Source of the DNA: Alphaproteobacteria bacterium
Lineage (GTDB): Bacteria; Pseudomonadota; Alphaproteobacteria; Micropepsales; Micropepsaceae
Length of the DNA: 64,000 nt
Direction of reading: 5' to 3'
NCBI GenBank assembly: GCA_020852655.1
Contig: JADZAI010000086.1
Coordinates: 1-64,000 of the forward strand
Part shown: positions 25,420 to 34,554 of the stretch, piece by piece
Position numbering within the stretch: position 1 is the first letter of the stretch
Layout of the letters: each line of letters opens with the position of its first letter
Notes under the pieces: model-generated
Told to the model about the DNA's origin: nothing
Seen by the model: only the letters and a program-made list of their open reading frames with translations
Database searches by the model: none
Made by a program: the position numbers and the translations under genes

Positions 25420-26267
25420 GGGCTGATCCCCGTCAGCCGCTCGCTGACGCCCCAGAGGCGCTCCTGGGCGGCCTTGTCCATCGACGCCGCGGAGGAGGAG
25501 ACCGCCTTGCAGCGGTCGAAATATTTGCCGGAGACGCCTTCGACCTCCGCCGACCCGCAGAGATAGACGGGCGTCTTCGCGCCGTCGGTCACGCGCAACG
25601 CCCCGACCCGCTTCGCAAGGCTGAAGGCGATGCCCATGAGGCCGCGGGCGTCGCCGCCGAAATTGGAGGCGACGAAGCCCGGATGAAGGCAGTTCGCCGT
25701 GACCGTGCTGCCCTCGAGGCGCCGGGCGAGCGCATAGGTGAACATGATGTTGGCGAGCTTCGCCTTGCCGTAAGCACCCCAGGCGGAATAGCGCCGCTCG
25801 CCCTGGAGGTCGTCGAAGTCGAGCCGTGACCCGCGATGGGCGGCCGAAGCGACGTTGACGATGCGCCCGCGCGGCGCGGCTTTCAGACGGTCCAGCAGGA
25901 GATGGGTGAGCAGGAAGTAGTTCAGGTGGTCGAGCGCGAAGGTCATCTCGATGCCGTCGGCCGACACCTGCCGTTCAAGGAATATTCCGCCGGCATTGTT
26001 CAGGAGCACGTCGAGTTCCGGCGCTTGCGCAGCAATCTCCGCCGCCAGGCTGCGGACGGCGACTTGCGAGGACAGATCGGCAAGATAGGTGACGGGCGGT
26101 GCGCCTCCCGACGCCGCGGCGACCTTGTCGGCTGCCGCGGAAAGCTTCTCCGGGTTGCGGCCGACGAGATGCAGCCGCGCGCCCAGGCGGGCCAGCTCGA
26201 TCGCCGCCTGAAGCCCGATACCGTCGGTCGCACCGGTTACGACTATGCGCTTGCCTGTCAGCGTCAT
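25416..26267 (-). CDS. Short-chain dehydrogenase/reductase
   Basis: A 283-residue classical SDR. The cofactor motif is TGATDGIG, LNNAG follows, and the catalytic Ser-Tyr-Lys set lies in VNVASAAHRG and the YGKAK motif (AWGAYGKAKLANIMF). The retinol-dehydrogenase-like layout (SSAAH, DDLQ, YxxSKLAN-like) suggests NADP-dependent carbonyl reduction of a lipophilic substrate, but this is not specific. ATG 26267 was preferred over GTG 26279, with GGGGGA just upstream. Confidence 0.87.
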   Translation of the reverse strand: MTLTGKRIVVTGATDGIGLQAAIELARLGARLHLVGRNPEKLSAAADKVAAASGGAPPVTYLADLSSQVAVRSLAAEIAAQAPELDVLLNNAGGIFLERQVSADGIEMTFALDHLNYFLLTHLLLDRLKAAPRGRIVNVASAAHRGSRLDFDDLQGERRYSAWGAYGKAKLANIMFTYALARRLEGSTVTANCLHPGFVASNFGGDARGLMGIAFSLAKRVGALRVTDGAKTPVYLCGSAEVEGVSGKYFDRCKAVSSSAASMDKAAQERLWGVSERLTGISP

Positions 26268-26368
26268 CCCATCCCCCACAGTCCGCCCATGTTCTCCCGA
26301 GATCGCGGCAGAAGCTAGGCCGCTGCCGGTTCCTTGCAGGCTGCCCGGCTTCGCGCGATACCGGATGC

Positions 26369-27205
26369 ATGGCTGACACGGCCAAGCTCGAAACCTTCAC
26401 CTACGCAGCCCCAACCGATTCGGCGGCGCGGCGCATCGTCATACGTGCGATCGAACGGGCGACCGGGCAACCGCATCTGAAGCGTCTCTACCTCGAGTTC
26501 CAGCAGGAGCAGGCGGGTGCCCCGAGCGCCGACGATTTCTTCGCGGCGGGCGTGAAGAAGCTGCGGCTCGACCTATCCTATGACGAGGCGAAGCTGATGG
26601 CGGCGCCGCGGACCGGGCCGCTGGTGATCGTCGCGAACCATCCTTTCGGCGTGCTCGACGGCATCGCGATCTGCCACATGATGCTGAAGCTGCGGCGGGA
26701 CTTCCGCATCCTGACCAACAGCGCGCTCTACCGGGTGCCTGAAATCTATGAGTGGCTGCTGCCGGTGGATTTCACCGAAACGCAGGACGCGCTCGACACG
26801 AACATCAAGACGCGCGCCGAGGCGCGGCGCTATCTCGCCGGCGGGGGCGCGCTGGTGATCTTCCCTTCGGGCGGTGTGGCGACGACGCCGAGCGCCTTCG
26901 CGCGGCGCGCCATCGATGCGGAATGGAAGCCGCTGACCGCGCGGCTGATCCTCCAGGGCAAGGCGCCGGTGCTGCCGATCTTCTTCCACGGACAGAACAG
27001 CCGCCTGTTTCAGATCGTCAGCCAGTTCAGCATGACGCTACGGCTCGCACTGATCTTCCGTGAGGTGCACCGGCGGATCGGGACGCGCCTGCCCGTCTCG
27101 ATCGGCGACGTCATTCCGTTCGAACGCCTCGCCGCGATGCCCGACAAGAAGGCGGTGATGACATATCTGCGCCAGGCCGTCGAAGCGCTGGAAGACCGTG
27201 CGTGA
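26369..27205 (+). CDS. 1-acyl-glycerol-phosphate-acyltransferase-like (PlsC superfamily) protein
   Basis: A 278-residue protein. The acyltransferase block is ANHPFGVLDGIAI (His to Asp spacing of five, a known variant of HX4D), followed by RILTNSALYRVPEI and VIFPSGGVATT, which stands where FPEGT is found in PlsC. Family members transfer acyl groups to lysophospholipids or ornithine lipids. Membrane-associated. Its last 4 bp overlap the GT2 gene (GTGA), indicating joint translation with a glycosyltransferase. Confidence 0.85.
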   Translation: MADTAKLETFTYAAPTDSAARRIVIRAIERATGQPHLKRLYLEFQQEQAGAPSADDFFAAGVKKLRLDLSYDEAKLMAAPRTGPLVIVANHPFGVLDGIAICHMMLKLRRDFRILTNSALYRVPEIYEWLLPVDFTETQDALDTNIKTRAEARRYLAGGGALVIFPSGGVATTPSAFARRAIDAEWKPLTARLILQGKAPVLPIFFHGQNSRLFQIVSQFSMTLRLALIFREVHRRIGTRLPVSIGDVIPFERLAAMPDKKAVMTYLRQAVEALEDRA

Positions 27206-28206
27206 CCGACGGCCCCGAGATCTGCGTCGTCATCGTCACCTATAACAGCGACCCGACCATCGCCCGCTGCCTCGCCGCGCTGGGTGGGCAGACCTACCGC
27301 AACTTCTCGGTGGTGCTGGTGGAGAATGGCGGGACGCCCAGCGCAGGTGCGGCCCTGGCCCTCGCCGGTGCGCCGGCGCAGTTGATCGAACCCGGCGCCA
27401 ATCTCGGCTTTGCCGCGGGCAACAACCGCGGCGTCGCCCACGCGCCGGCGGGTGCGACATGGATCGCCGCGCTCAACCCTGACGCCTTCGCCGCGCCGGA
27501 CTGGCTGGAGCGTTTCGTCGAGGCGACCCGCAGGTATCCGCAGTGCGGAATGTTCGGGTCGTTGCAGATGCAGGACGGAAGCAACAGCAGGGTCGACGGC
27601 CGCGGCGACCGGTATCATGCCTTCGGCTTCGCCTGGCGCGCCGGACGAAAGGATCCGCTGCCGCCCAAGCTCGCCGACACCGAGACCTTCTCGCCCTGTG
27701 CCGCGGCCGCCTTCTATCGCCGCGATCTCTTCGAGGCGGTAGGCGGTTTCGACGAGGCGCTGTTCAACCACATGGAGGACGTCGATATCGGCTTCCGCCT
27801 GCGCCTGGCCGGACAGCACTGCATCCAGCTTGCCGCGGCGCGTGTAAGTCACGTCGGCGGCGCGAGTTCACCCTCGGCCTTCGCGACGTTCCACGGCATG
27901 CGCAATACGGTGCTGGTGTTTGGGAAGAACATGCCGGCAGCGCTGCTGGGACCGCTGTTGCCGTTTCACCTGGCGGCGCTGGGATTGCTCTGCCTCCATC
28001 ACGCGATCAAGGGCAACGGCCTCGCGGCGGTGCGCGGTGTAGGCGCGTCGCTTGGCAAACTCGGTGCCATGAGGGCGGCGCGGCGCGGCGTTCAGAAGCG
28101 GCGCAAGGCATCCGTCAGGACGATCGCGCGGGCGCTTACTTGGTCCTGGATCGCGCCCCTGCGAATGACTGCGAGCGACTCGCCGCCGCCAGTATCCGCT
28201 TGTTGA
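27202..28206 (+). CDS. Glycosyltransferase family 2 (rhamnosyltransferase-like)
   Basis: A 334-residue GT-A enzyme starting at GTG 27202. The N terminus CVVIVTYNSDPTIARCLAAL, the NxGFAAGNNRG signature (GANLGFAAGNNRGVA), the ALNPDAF donor-site segment and the base region FNHMEDVDIGFRLRLAG match the WbbL/rhamnosyltransferase branch of GT2. It is coupled to the upstream acyltransferase. The 3' 71 bp overlap the next gene on the opposite strand. Confidence 0.87.
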   Translation: MTDGPEICVVIVTYNSDPTIARCLAALGGQTYRNFSVVLVENGGTPSAGAALALAGAPAQLIEPGANLGFAAGNNRGVAHAPAGATWIAALNPDAFAAPDWLERFVEATRRYPQCGMFGSLQMQDGSNSRVDGRGDRYHAFGFAWRAGRKDPLPPKLADTETFSPCAAAAFYRRDLFEAVGGFDEALFNHMEDVDIGFRLRLAGQHCIQLAAARVSHVGGASSPSAFATFHGMRNTVLVFGKNMPAALLGPLLPFHLAALGLLCLHHAIKGNGLAAVRGVGASLGKLGAMRAARRGVQKRRKASVRTIARALTWSWIAPLRMTASDSPPPVSAC

Positions 28207-29017
28207 TCGCATCGCGTTCGATATCGCGCGACCAGCCCCATTTGTTGAAATAGGTGGTCATGGCGCGCACTGCGCGAAGCGTGCCGACCGTCGTGGTATG
28301 GTTCGAGCGCTTCCAGTCATGGGTTACCGCCACATGCGGGAGGTACACGGTGCGATAGCGCGCCGCGAGCCGGCGCGACAGATCGAGGTCTTCGCCATAC
28401 AGGAAATAGCGCCGGTCGAAGATGCCGACATCCTTCAGGGCATCGCAACGCAGGAACATGAAGCTGCCCGAGAGGAACGCGACGTCCATTTCCTCGTCGA
28501 AATTGCAGGTCGACATTTCGTACTGCCTGGAGCGCTCCTGCGCCCAGGCGGCTTTGGGGAAGAAGCGCCGGCCTATGACGTCCAGCGGCCGCGGCAGCAA
28601 TCGGGGCAGCTTCTGGAGCGAACCGTCCTGATTGATGATTCGCGGCGTAACCGCGCCCACGGTCGGGTGCGTGTCCATATACTCGGCCAGCGCGTCGACT
28701 CCGGCGCTCTCGAAATAGGTGTCGAGATTGGCGACCAGATGGTATTTCGAAACCAGGATACTTTTGTCGAGGGCGACATTGTGCCCGCGGCCGTAGCCGA
28801 TGTTGCGTCCCGGCCTGATATAGTGAACGCGGGGACCGGCGAAGCGGTCGGCACGATGCTCGCCCCGCGAATTGTCGATCAGATAGATTTCCCGCACGCT
28901 GCGGGCTGCCAGCAGCGTCTCGACAAACCGCGCCACTTCTTCAGTCGTGGTACCGTAGAGCGCCGCGGAGGCGGTGACCGTCTGATGGGCGGCGACTGGT
29001 ACGCGTGTTTCAGACAT
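28136..29017 (-). CDS. Glycosyltransferase family 2 (second)
   Basis: A 293-residue GT2 enzyme. YLIDNSRGEH, NIGYGRGHNVALDK, ANLDTYFES (in place of NPDxxF), FLSGSFMFLRCDALKDVGIFD and YGEDLDLSRRLAARY are the conserved blocks, again of the rhamnosyltransferase type. ATG 29017 is the natural start; upstream codons are not family-like. It converges with the previous GT2 gene, overlapping by 71 bp. It probably adds a sugar to a surface polysaccharide. Confidence 0.86.
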   Translation of the reverse strand: MSETRVPVAAHQTVTASAALYGTTTEEVARFVETLLAARSVREIYLIDNSRGEHRADRFAGPRVHYIRPGRNIGYGRGHNVALDKSILVSKYHLVANLDTYFESAGVDALAEYMDTHPTVGAVTPRIINQDGSLQKLPRLLPRPLDVIGRRFFPKAAWAQERSRQYEMSTCNFDEEMDVAFLSGSFMFLRCDALKDVGIFDRRYFLYGEDLDLSRRLAARYRTVYLPHVAVTHDWKRSNHTTTVGTLRAVRAMTTYFNKWGWSRDIERDAINKRILAAASRSQSFAGARSRTK

Positions 29018-29135
29018 CGAGAATGCAGGAGCCCCAAGTCGGCTTCGGGCTAACAGAACCCGCCCTCCAAGTCGTCTCAATTCCTTTTAATGTCCCCCAA
29101 TTGCGGCGTTGACGCGACCCTTTTTCGAAGGAGAA

Positions 29136-30284
29136 ATGGCCGCCGACGCCCCCTGCCCCGGATGGGATGGCGGGGCGTCGCCAGCGCGGGAGCTCGCCGC
29201 ATCATTCTCGGAGCCGGGGCCAGTGTCATCGAGTTCGCTGATTGTTCTCACGGCGATTTCCATCGTCTGCGCCCTGTTCGTGTGCCTGTTCCGTACGCCG
29301 ATCGCGCGCGGGATGCAGCTTCTGGACCTGCCGGACAAGCGCAAACGCCACACCAGCGCCGTACCCATGGTGGCCGGTCTCGCGGCCTTTCCGGCCGTGG
29401 CCCTCGCATGCGTGGAAGCCGTGTCGCGGGGCGCCAACGATGACACCGTTGCCATCCTCTACAGCGTCCATTTCGGCTTCTTCCTGATCGGCTACGCGGA
29501 CGACCGTATCCAGATCAAGCCGTCCCGGCGCCTGCTGCTGTCGCTGGCCCTGTTCGGCGCCCTCGTCCTGATGTCACCCGGATTGATGCCGCCCGCCTTC
29601 ACCTTCGGAGGGGTCGCCATCGTCCTGAGCCCCGGTGCGGTCGCCTTCCTCGCGATCATCGGCGCCTGCGGGGCTCTGAATGCGATCAACATGGCGGACG
29701 GCCAGAACGGCCTGTGCTGCGGTCTGATGCTGCTGTGGCTCGGCTTTCTCGGCGTGACGCTGGACCCCGCCTACGCAAGCACCGCCGTGATTGTCGCAGG
29801 CGCCCTAGCGGTCGCCCTTGCGTTCAACCTGCTTTCGCTCGTCTTCCTGGGCGACATGGGCGCCTATGGCCTCGGCGCGTTCATCCTGGGGCTGATGCTG
29901 ATCGGGGTGGGCGGCGGCGACATCGACCATGGCCAGATCGTCTGTGCGCTCGCGGTGCCCGTCACCGACTGCGTGTGGCTGATGATCGAGCGCCGGCTGC
30001 ATCGCCGTTCACCCTTCGAACCGGACCGGCAACATCTCCACCATCTGCTTGCCGGTCGCATGGGCGGTTGGCAGAGCCTCACGCTCTATCTCGGCGTCGC
30101 GGCTGTGGGCGCGGGTGCGGCGGTCGCAGGCGGCTGGGCCTGTGTCGCGGCTATCCTGGTCCAGTTCCTGTTCGTGGCAGCGATCCGGCTCTATCTGCCG
30201 CGCGGACAAGAACCGGCGGGCGCGGCTTCCTCGCCTGACCCGCTTGCGGCGGCCCCCGTTCCCTCGCCGGAACCTGCGGCTTGA
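29136..30284 (+). CDS. WecA/TagO-like polyprenyl-phosphate glycosyl-1-phosphate transferase
   Basis: A protein of about 382 residues with roughly ten hydrophobic segments. Family blocks are RKRHTSAVPMVAGLA (HxxxxPxxGG region), IGYADDR, NAINMADGQNGL (NxxDGxDG), FLGDMGAYGLG (FLGDSGS) and FEPDRQHLHHLL (PDRxHxHH). The enzyme would load a sugar-1-phosphate onto undecaprenyl phosphate, beginning a surface glycan made by the nearby glycosyltransferases. Two signature changes are notable: the second Asp of DGxDG is Asn, and GDSG is GDMG. The start is uncertain among TTG 29109, ATG 29136 and GTG 29223. The C terminus is a Pro/Ala-rich tail. Confidence 0.83.
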   Translation: MAADAPCPGWDGGASPARELAASFSEPGPVSSSSLIVLTAISIVCALFVCLFRTPIARGMQLLDLPDKRKRHTSAVPMVAGLAAFPAVALACVEAVSRGANDDTVAILYSVHFGFFLIGYADDRIQIKPSRRLLLSLALFGALVLMSPGLMPPAFTFGGVAIVLSPGAVAFLAIIGACGALNAINMADGQNGLCCGLMLLWLGFLGVTLDPAYASTAVIVAGALAVALAFNLLSLVFLGDMGAYGLGAFILGLMLIGVGGGDIDHGQIVCALAVPVTDCVWLMIERRLHRRSPFEPDRQHLHHLLAGRMGGWQSLTLYLGVAAVGAGAAVAGGWACVAAILVQFLFVAAIRLYLPRGQEPAGAASSPDPLAAAPVPSPEPAA

Positions 30285-30291
30285 GGGGGCG

Positions 30292-30939
30292 CTATTTGCC
30301 GAAGTCCGGCTGATTTTCGGGTGCCGCGTCGGCGAAAGGCTTCAACGCCCGGGCTGCGGCGTCGGCCCGCAGGATGCGCGGATAGGCAGCGAGCGGGATG
30401 TTGAAGCGGCGCGCGTTGGCGACCTGGGGCACCAGAACGACATCGGCCAGCGTGGGCGTGGGACCAAAGGCATATGGCCCCTCTTCGCTGAGCAGCCTTT
30501 CGATCGCTTCGAAGCCTTCATCGATCCAGTGCCTGTACCAGGCGGAGGCCTGCGTTTCGTCGAGCAGAAGCTCCTTGGCGAGATACTGCCTGACGCGCAG
30601 ATTGTTGAGCGGATGGATATCGGCCACGACGGCAAGGGCGACCTGGCGCACCCGCGCGCGCTCATAGGGGTCCTTCGGCAGCAAGGGCGGCGCGGGGAAG
30701 CGCTCTTCCAGATACTCGATGATCGCCAGCGACTGGCCTATGGGGCGGCCGTCGTCGATCAGGGTCGGGACGATCTCCTGCGGATTGAGCTGCGCATAGG
30801 CGGCGGCATGCTGCTGCCCGCCCTCGCGCAGCAGATGCACATAATGCTCCTCCGCCTTGACGCCCTTCAGATTGAGCGCGATGCGCGTCCTATAGGCCGC
30901 GGAGGAATTCGCGTAGGTATAGTGGACGAGCGTGCTCAT
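30292..30939 (-). CDS. maiA: Maleylacetoacetate isomerase (zeta-class GST)
   Basis: A 215-residue protein. N-terminal thioredoxin fold with SSAAYRTRIALNLKG (the family motif is SSCSxRVRIAL; the Cys and second Ser are Ala here) and the C-terminal zeta-class block DIHPLNNLRVRQYL, then a C terminus ending in AAPENQPDF. It isomerises maleylacetoacetate to fumarylacetoacetate with glutathione in tyrosine breakdown. It follows hppD with a 4-bp overlap, which supports the role. The motif change deserves note because the Ser activates glutathione; the first Ser is still present. Confidence 0.9.
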   Translation of the reverse strand: MSTLVHYTYANSSAAYRTRIALNLKGVKAEEHYVHLLREGGQQHAAAYAQLNPQEIVPTLIDDGRPIGQSLAIIEYLEERFPAPPLLPKDPYERARVRQVALAVVADIHPLNNLRVRQYLAKELLLDETQASAWYRHWIDEGFEAIERLLSEEGPYAFGPTPTLADVVLVPQVANARRFNIPLAAYPRILRADAAARALKPFADAAPENQPDFGK

Positions 30940-32006
30940 GCCTCGGCCGGCGACCCGAGAACGCCGCGGCGGATCTGGTCCTGCTCGATCGATTCGAACA
31001 GTGCCTTGAAATTGCCTTCGCCGAAGCCCTGATTGCCTTTGCGCTGGATCAGCTCGAAGAAGATCGGGCCGATCGCGTTCTGGGTGAAGATCTGGAGCAG
31101 CAGCCCCTGGTCCGGGCCGCCGTCGATCAGGATACGGTCTCCGCGCAGGCGCTGCACGTTTTCGCCGTGCCCCGGCAAGCGCTCGTCGATCATGTCGAAA
31201 TAGGTGTCGTTGGTGTCCTGGAACGCCACCTTGCTGGCCGCGAGCTTTTCCACCGACTCATAGATGTCGCGCGTGCCGAGGGCGATATGCTGGATGCCCT
31301 CGCCCTTGTAGGCGTCGAGATATTCGGCGATCTGGGACTTGTCGTCGGAGCTCTCGTTGATCGGGATGCGGATCTTGCCGTCCGGGCTCGTCATCGCGCG
31401 GCTCTTCAGGCCGGTCAGCTTGCCTTCGATGTCGAAGTAGCGGATTTCGCGGAAGTTGAAGAGCCGCTCATAGAAGCCGGCCCATTTGTCCATATTGCCG
31501 CGATAGACATTGTGGGTGACGTGATCGATGTCGGTCAGCCCGGCGCCGGCGTGATCGAAGCCGCGCGCCGGGTCGGTGGGGACGAAGTCGACATCGTAGA
31601 TCGAGTGGTCGCCATAGCGGTCGACCAGATAGATGACGCTGCCGCCGATACCCTTGATGGCGGGGATGTTGAGCTCCATCGGCCCGACGTCGCCGGCGTG
31701 CGGCTCGGCGCCCAGCTCCAGGGCGCGCTTGAAGGCCTTGCCTGCATCACGCACCCGAAATGCCATCGCGCAGGCGGAAGGGCCGTGCCTGGCGGCGAAC
31801 AGCTTGCCGTGGCTGCCCGGCTCGGCATTGACGATGAAGTTCACCTCGCCCTGGCGGTAGAGCGTGACGTCCTTGGACCGGTGCTTGCCGACGGCGCGAA
31901 ATCCCATCTGCTCAAACAGCCGGCCCAGTTCGGCGGTGTCGGGGGCGGTGTATTCGACGAACTCGAAGCCATCCGTGCCCATCGGATTCTCAAAAAGGTC
32001 GGCCAT
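30936..32006 (-). CDS. hppD: 4-hydroxyphenylpyruvate dioxygenase
   Basis: A 356-residue protein of two VOC-fold halves. The iron ligands are recognisable in DHVTHNVYRG (His), GIQHIALGT (His) and FFELIQRKG (Glu), with the conserved C-terminal GFGEGNFKALFESIE. It converts 4-hydroxyphenylpyruvate to homogentisate. A very strong AGGAGG precedes ATG 32006. It leads the hppD-maiA pair. Homogentisate dioxygenase and fumarylacetoacetase are not in this window, so the pathway is split or located elsewhere. Confidence 0.96.
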   Translation of the reverse strand: MADLFENPMGTDGFEFVEYTAPDTAELGRLFEQMGFRAVGKHRSKDVTLYRQGEVNFIVNAEPGSHGKLFAARHGPSACAMAFRVRDAGKAFKRALELGAEPHAGDVGPMELNIPAIKGIGGSVIYLVDRYGDHSIYDVDFVPTDPARGFDHAGAGLTDIDHVTHNVYRGNMDKWAGFYERLFNFREIRYFDIEGKLTGLKSRAMTSPDGKIRIPINESSDDKSQIAEYLDAYKGEGIQHIALGTRDIYESVEKLAASKVAFQDTNDTYFDMIDERLPGHGENVQRLRGDRILIDGGPDQGLLLQIFTQNAIGPIFFELIQRKGNQGFGEGNFKALFESIEQDQIRRGVLGSPAEA

Positions 32007-32138
32007 GCGGGCCTCCTATCAGGGTTGGCGGAAGAATAGGCGTTGTCCGGCCCTTCGCCAACGCCGCTGCCCACGCCGATTGCGGTTTCCGCCAACTCCG
32101 GTTCAATGCACCAAACAAGCTCCGCGAGGCGCAACATC

Positions 32139-32933
32139 ATGTCCAAGAAGCACCATGCCGGTCGCGCGACCGAGAAGCTCTCCGATGAGGATTACGAGAA
32201 GCAACTCTACGAATTGCAGGTGGAGCTGGTGAAGTTCCAGCGCGACATCATCGCGAATGGCGAGAAGGTCCTGGTCGTGATGGAAGGGCGCGATGGCGCC
32301 GGCAAGGATGGCACGATCAAACGCATCGTGGAAAATCTCAGCCCGCGCGAGACCCGCGTCGTCGCCCTGCCGAAGCCCTCCGACCGGGAAGTGACCCAAT
32401 GGTACTTCCAGCGCTTCGTGAATCACCTGCCTGCCGCCGGCGAGTTCGTCCTGTTCAACCGCTCCTGGTATAATCGCGCCGGCGTCGAGCGGGTCATGGG
32501 CTTTTGTACCGCGGCGGACGTCGAGCGCTTCTTCGCCGATGTCGAAGAATTCGAGTCGATGCTGGTGAAGTCCGGCATCCAGCTCTTCAAATATTACCTC
32601 GACATCACCCGCGACGAGCAGAAGGAGCGGCTTGCCGACAGGCGCAAGGACCCGCTGAAACAGTGGAAGGTTTCTCCGATCGACGCCAAGGCGATCGCGA
32701 AATGGGACGACTACACCAAGGCACGGGACGAGATGTTCCGCCGCAGCGACCACGAGAAGGCGCGCTGGACGGCCGTCCGCGCGGACGGCAAGAAGGTCGC
32801 CCGCCTGAACGTCATCCGCGATCTGCTCGGCCGGTCCGCCTATGGCGGCAAGCGCCACGGCCTGTGCCAGGTCGACGATGACGTAGTGATGCCCGCGTCC
32901 CGCGCGCTCAAGAAAGGCCTGCTGGCCGACTGA
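32139..32933 (+). CDS. ppk2: Polyphosphate kinase 2
   Basis: A 264-residue PPK2 single-domain enzyme. Walker A GRDGAGKDGTIKR (50-62), the PPK2 block ETRVVALPKPSDREVTQWYF, and the Walker B/lid region FNRSWYNRAGVERVMGFC are all present. It transfers phosphate between polyphosphate and nucleotides. Which direction or class (NDP- or NMP-using) cannot be fixed by eye. ATG 32139 is supported by GAGG 9 nt upstream; an in-frame ATG at 32106 is less likely. It is divergent from hppD. Confidence 0.93.
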   Translation: MSKKHHAGRATEKLSDEDYEKQLYELQVELVKFQRDIIANGEKVLVVMEGRDGAGKDGTIKRIVENLSPRETRVVALPKPSDREVTQWYFQRFVNHLPAAGEFVLFNRSWYNRAGVERVMGFCTAADVERFFADVEEFESMLVKSGIQLFKYYLDITRDEQKERLADRRKDPLKQWKVSPIDAKAIAKWDDYTKARDEMFRRSDHEKARWTAVRADGKKVARLNVIRDLLGRSAYGGKRHGLCQVDDDVVMPASRALKKGLLAD

Positions 32934-32940
32934 CGGCGGC

Positions 32941-34455
32941 CTACTGGGCCATCAGCCGATCGAAGACGGGGCCGACGTCGTTAACCTCGACCAGACGCTT
33001 GCCTTCGATGACCCAAACACGAGTCGCTACGGCACGCACGAAGGCGCGGTCGTGGCTGACCAGCAGACAGGCGGCGCCCTGCTCGATCAGTTCGGCCTCC
33101 AGCACTTCCTGCCCTTCGATGTCGAGATGGTTGGTCGGCTCATCGAGCAAATAGAAATTGGGCTCCGTCAGCCGCAACAGAAGCATCGCCAAGCGCGCCC
33201 GCTGCCCGCCCGACAGCCGCGCGAGGGGCGCCGTCTGCATATCGAGGGCGATTCCCGCGCCCGCCAGGAGGGCGCGCGCCCGCTGGTCGCCGCCTGTGCC
33301 GGAGCGCGTCACCGCCTCCCAGGGCGTCCGCCAGATGTCGAGCTGCGACAACGCTTGATCCGAAACGCCGAGCTTCACGCTGGCGGCGCCGCGGATGTGC
33401 GGATCGGGCCCGCCAAGCGCCGTGCGTACGCGATCGATGAAGCGCGTCTTGCCCGAGCCGTTCGGCCCGAGCAGCGCGATGCGGTCGCCATTCTCGATCC
33501 AAAGGCGGCCGGTGCGAAACAGGGCACGCCCGTCCGGCGTGGCGATCGTGGCGTCGTCGATCGAAACCAGCGCCTTCGCGTGCGTCGTGCTGCTGGCCAG
33601 CCGGATGGCACCGGACGACCGCTCCTGATGCGCCGGACGAGCGCCTTCCTCCAGCTTGTCGGCACGCTCGGAGAGCTGCCTGGTCTTCACGACCAGCAGA
33701 TCCGAGCCTGAGTTGATGCCGATATTCTTGAGCTTGGCCGCCTGGCGCCGCAGCGCCTTCACGCGGCGCATGTCGTTCTCGAAGCGGCGGCCCTCGGCGG
33801 CATCGCGCTCGTCCAAAGCGAGGCTGGCGGCGCTGTAGGGTCGCGGGAAATCCGCACTGTTCTCGGGGCGCAGGAAAAGCGTCCGCGTGCTGAAGGCGTC
33901 GAGAAACGCGCGGTCATGGCTCGCCGCGACGACGGCGCAGCCGCGGGGGAGCGCCGCCAGGAAACGCTCGAGCACGCCGATGCGGCCGATATCGAGATGG
34001 TTCGTGGGTTCGTCGAGGAGCAGCAGGTCGGGCTCGGTCACGACGGCGCGGGCCAGCAGCATCGCCCGCTGCCACCCGCCCGACAGCGCCTCGACGGGCT
34101 GCAAGCGCAATTCCTCCGGTACGGCGAGGTCGTCCAGTACGACGTCGGCCCGCCAGCCCTCGGACTCCGCAACCTCTGCGCCGAGGGCGCTTCGTACCGC
34201 CGCGTGCAGGGTCATCGGCAGCAGTTCGGCGGGCGGGTCCTGCGGCGCGAGCGACACGACAAGGCCGCGCGCCGTCGTCACCTCGCCCGCCGTCGGATCG
34301 TCGGCGCCGGCCAGAAGGCGGAGGAGCGAAGACTTGCCGCGCCCGTTGGCTGCGACGAGGCCGAGACGGTCACCCTTGCCGAGCGACAGGTTCAGGCCGG
34401 TGAACAGCGGGGCGCCGCGGACCAGGGACACATTCTTCAGAGCGATCAGGGACAT
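32941..34455 (-). CDS. ABC-F family ATPase (ribosome-associated)
   Basis: A 504-residue protein with two ABC ATPase domains and no membrane part. Walker A motifs AANGRGKSS and GPNGSGKTR, signatures ALSGGWQRAML and RLSGGQRARLA, and Walker B motifs LLLLDEPTNHLD and FYLLDEPTNHLD are complete. The linker (about residues 205-270) is Arg/Lys-rich, as in ABC-F proteins that enter the ribosomal E site. Roles range from translation quality control to antibiotic protection. Its mRNA start has no clear Shine-Dalgarno sequence, and the 5' region contains a perfect TATAAT, a 25-codon upstream ORF and a hairpin (34531-34641), so leader-based control is likely. Confidence 0.91.
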   Translation of the reverse strand: MSLIALKNVSLVRGAPLFTGLNLSLGKGDRLGLVAANGRGKSSLLRLLAGADDPTAGEVTTARGLVVSLAPQDPPAELLPMTLHAAVRSALGAEVAESEGWRADVVLDDLAVPEELRLQPVEALSGGWQRAMLLARAVVTEPDLLLLDEPTNHLDIGRIGVLERFLAALPRGCAVVAASHDRAFLDAFSTRTLFLRPENSADFPRPYSAASLALDERDAAEGRRFENDMRRVKALRRQAAKLKNIGINSGSDLLVVKTRQLSERADKLEEGARPAHQERSSGAIRLASSTTHAKALVSIDDATIATPDGRALFRTGRLWIENGDRIALLGPNGSGKTRFIDRVRTALGGPDPHIRGAASVKLGVSDQALSQLDIWRTPWEAVTRSGTGGDQRARALLAGAGIALDMQTAPLARLSGGQRARLAMLLLRLTEPNFYLLDEPTNHLDIEGQEVLEAELIEQGAACLLVSHDRAFVRAVATRVWVIEGKRLVEVNDVGPVFDRLMAQ

Positions 34456-34530
34456 TGGAAACTCGTTGGATCAGGCGGGCGCGCAAGGCGCCGGAAGAGG
34501 CCGACAACGAGACAGCAATGCGCCCGGTCA

Positions 34531-34554
34531 GCCCCGCTACACGACGTGCGGGGC
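34531..34554 (-). promoter_or_regulatory. Hairpin overlapping the uORF stop in the ABC-F leader
   Basis: GCCCCGC at 34531-34537 and GCGGGGC at 34548-34554 form a 7-bp GC stem with a 10-nt loop. On the minus strand the uORF stop codon TAG (34539-34537) lies in the 3' half of the loop and the 3' stem. No T-run follows, so it is not an ordinary terminator. Ribosomes on the uORF would melt or cover it, which makes it a candidate attenuation element. Confidence 0.45.

Noticed and set aside
34531..34554. ABC-F leader hairpin as an ordinary terminator
   Set aside because: No T-run follows the stem on either strand.
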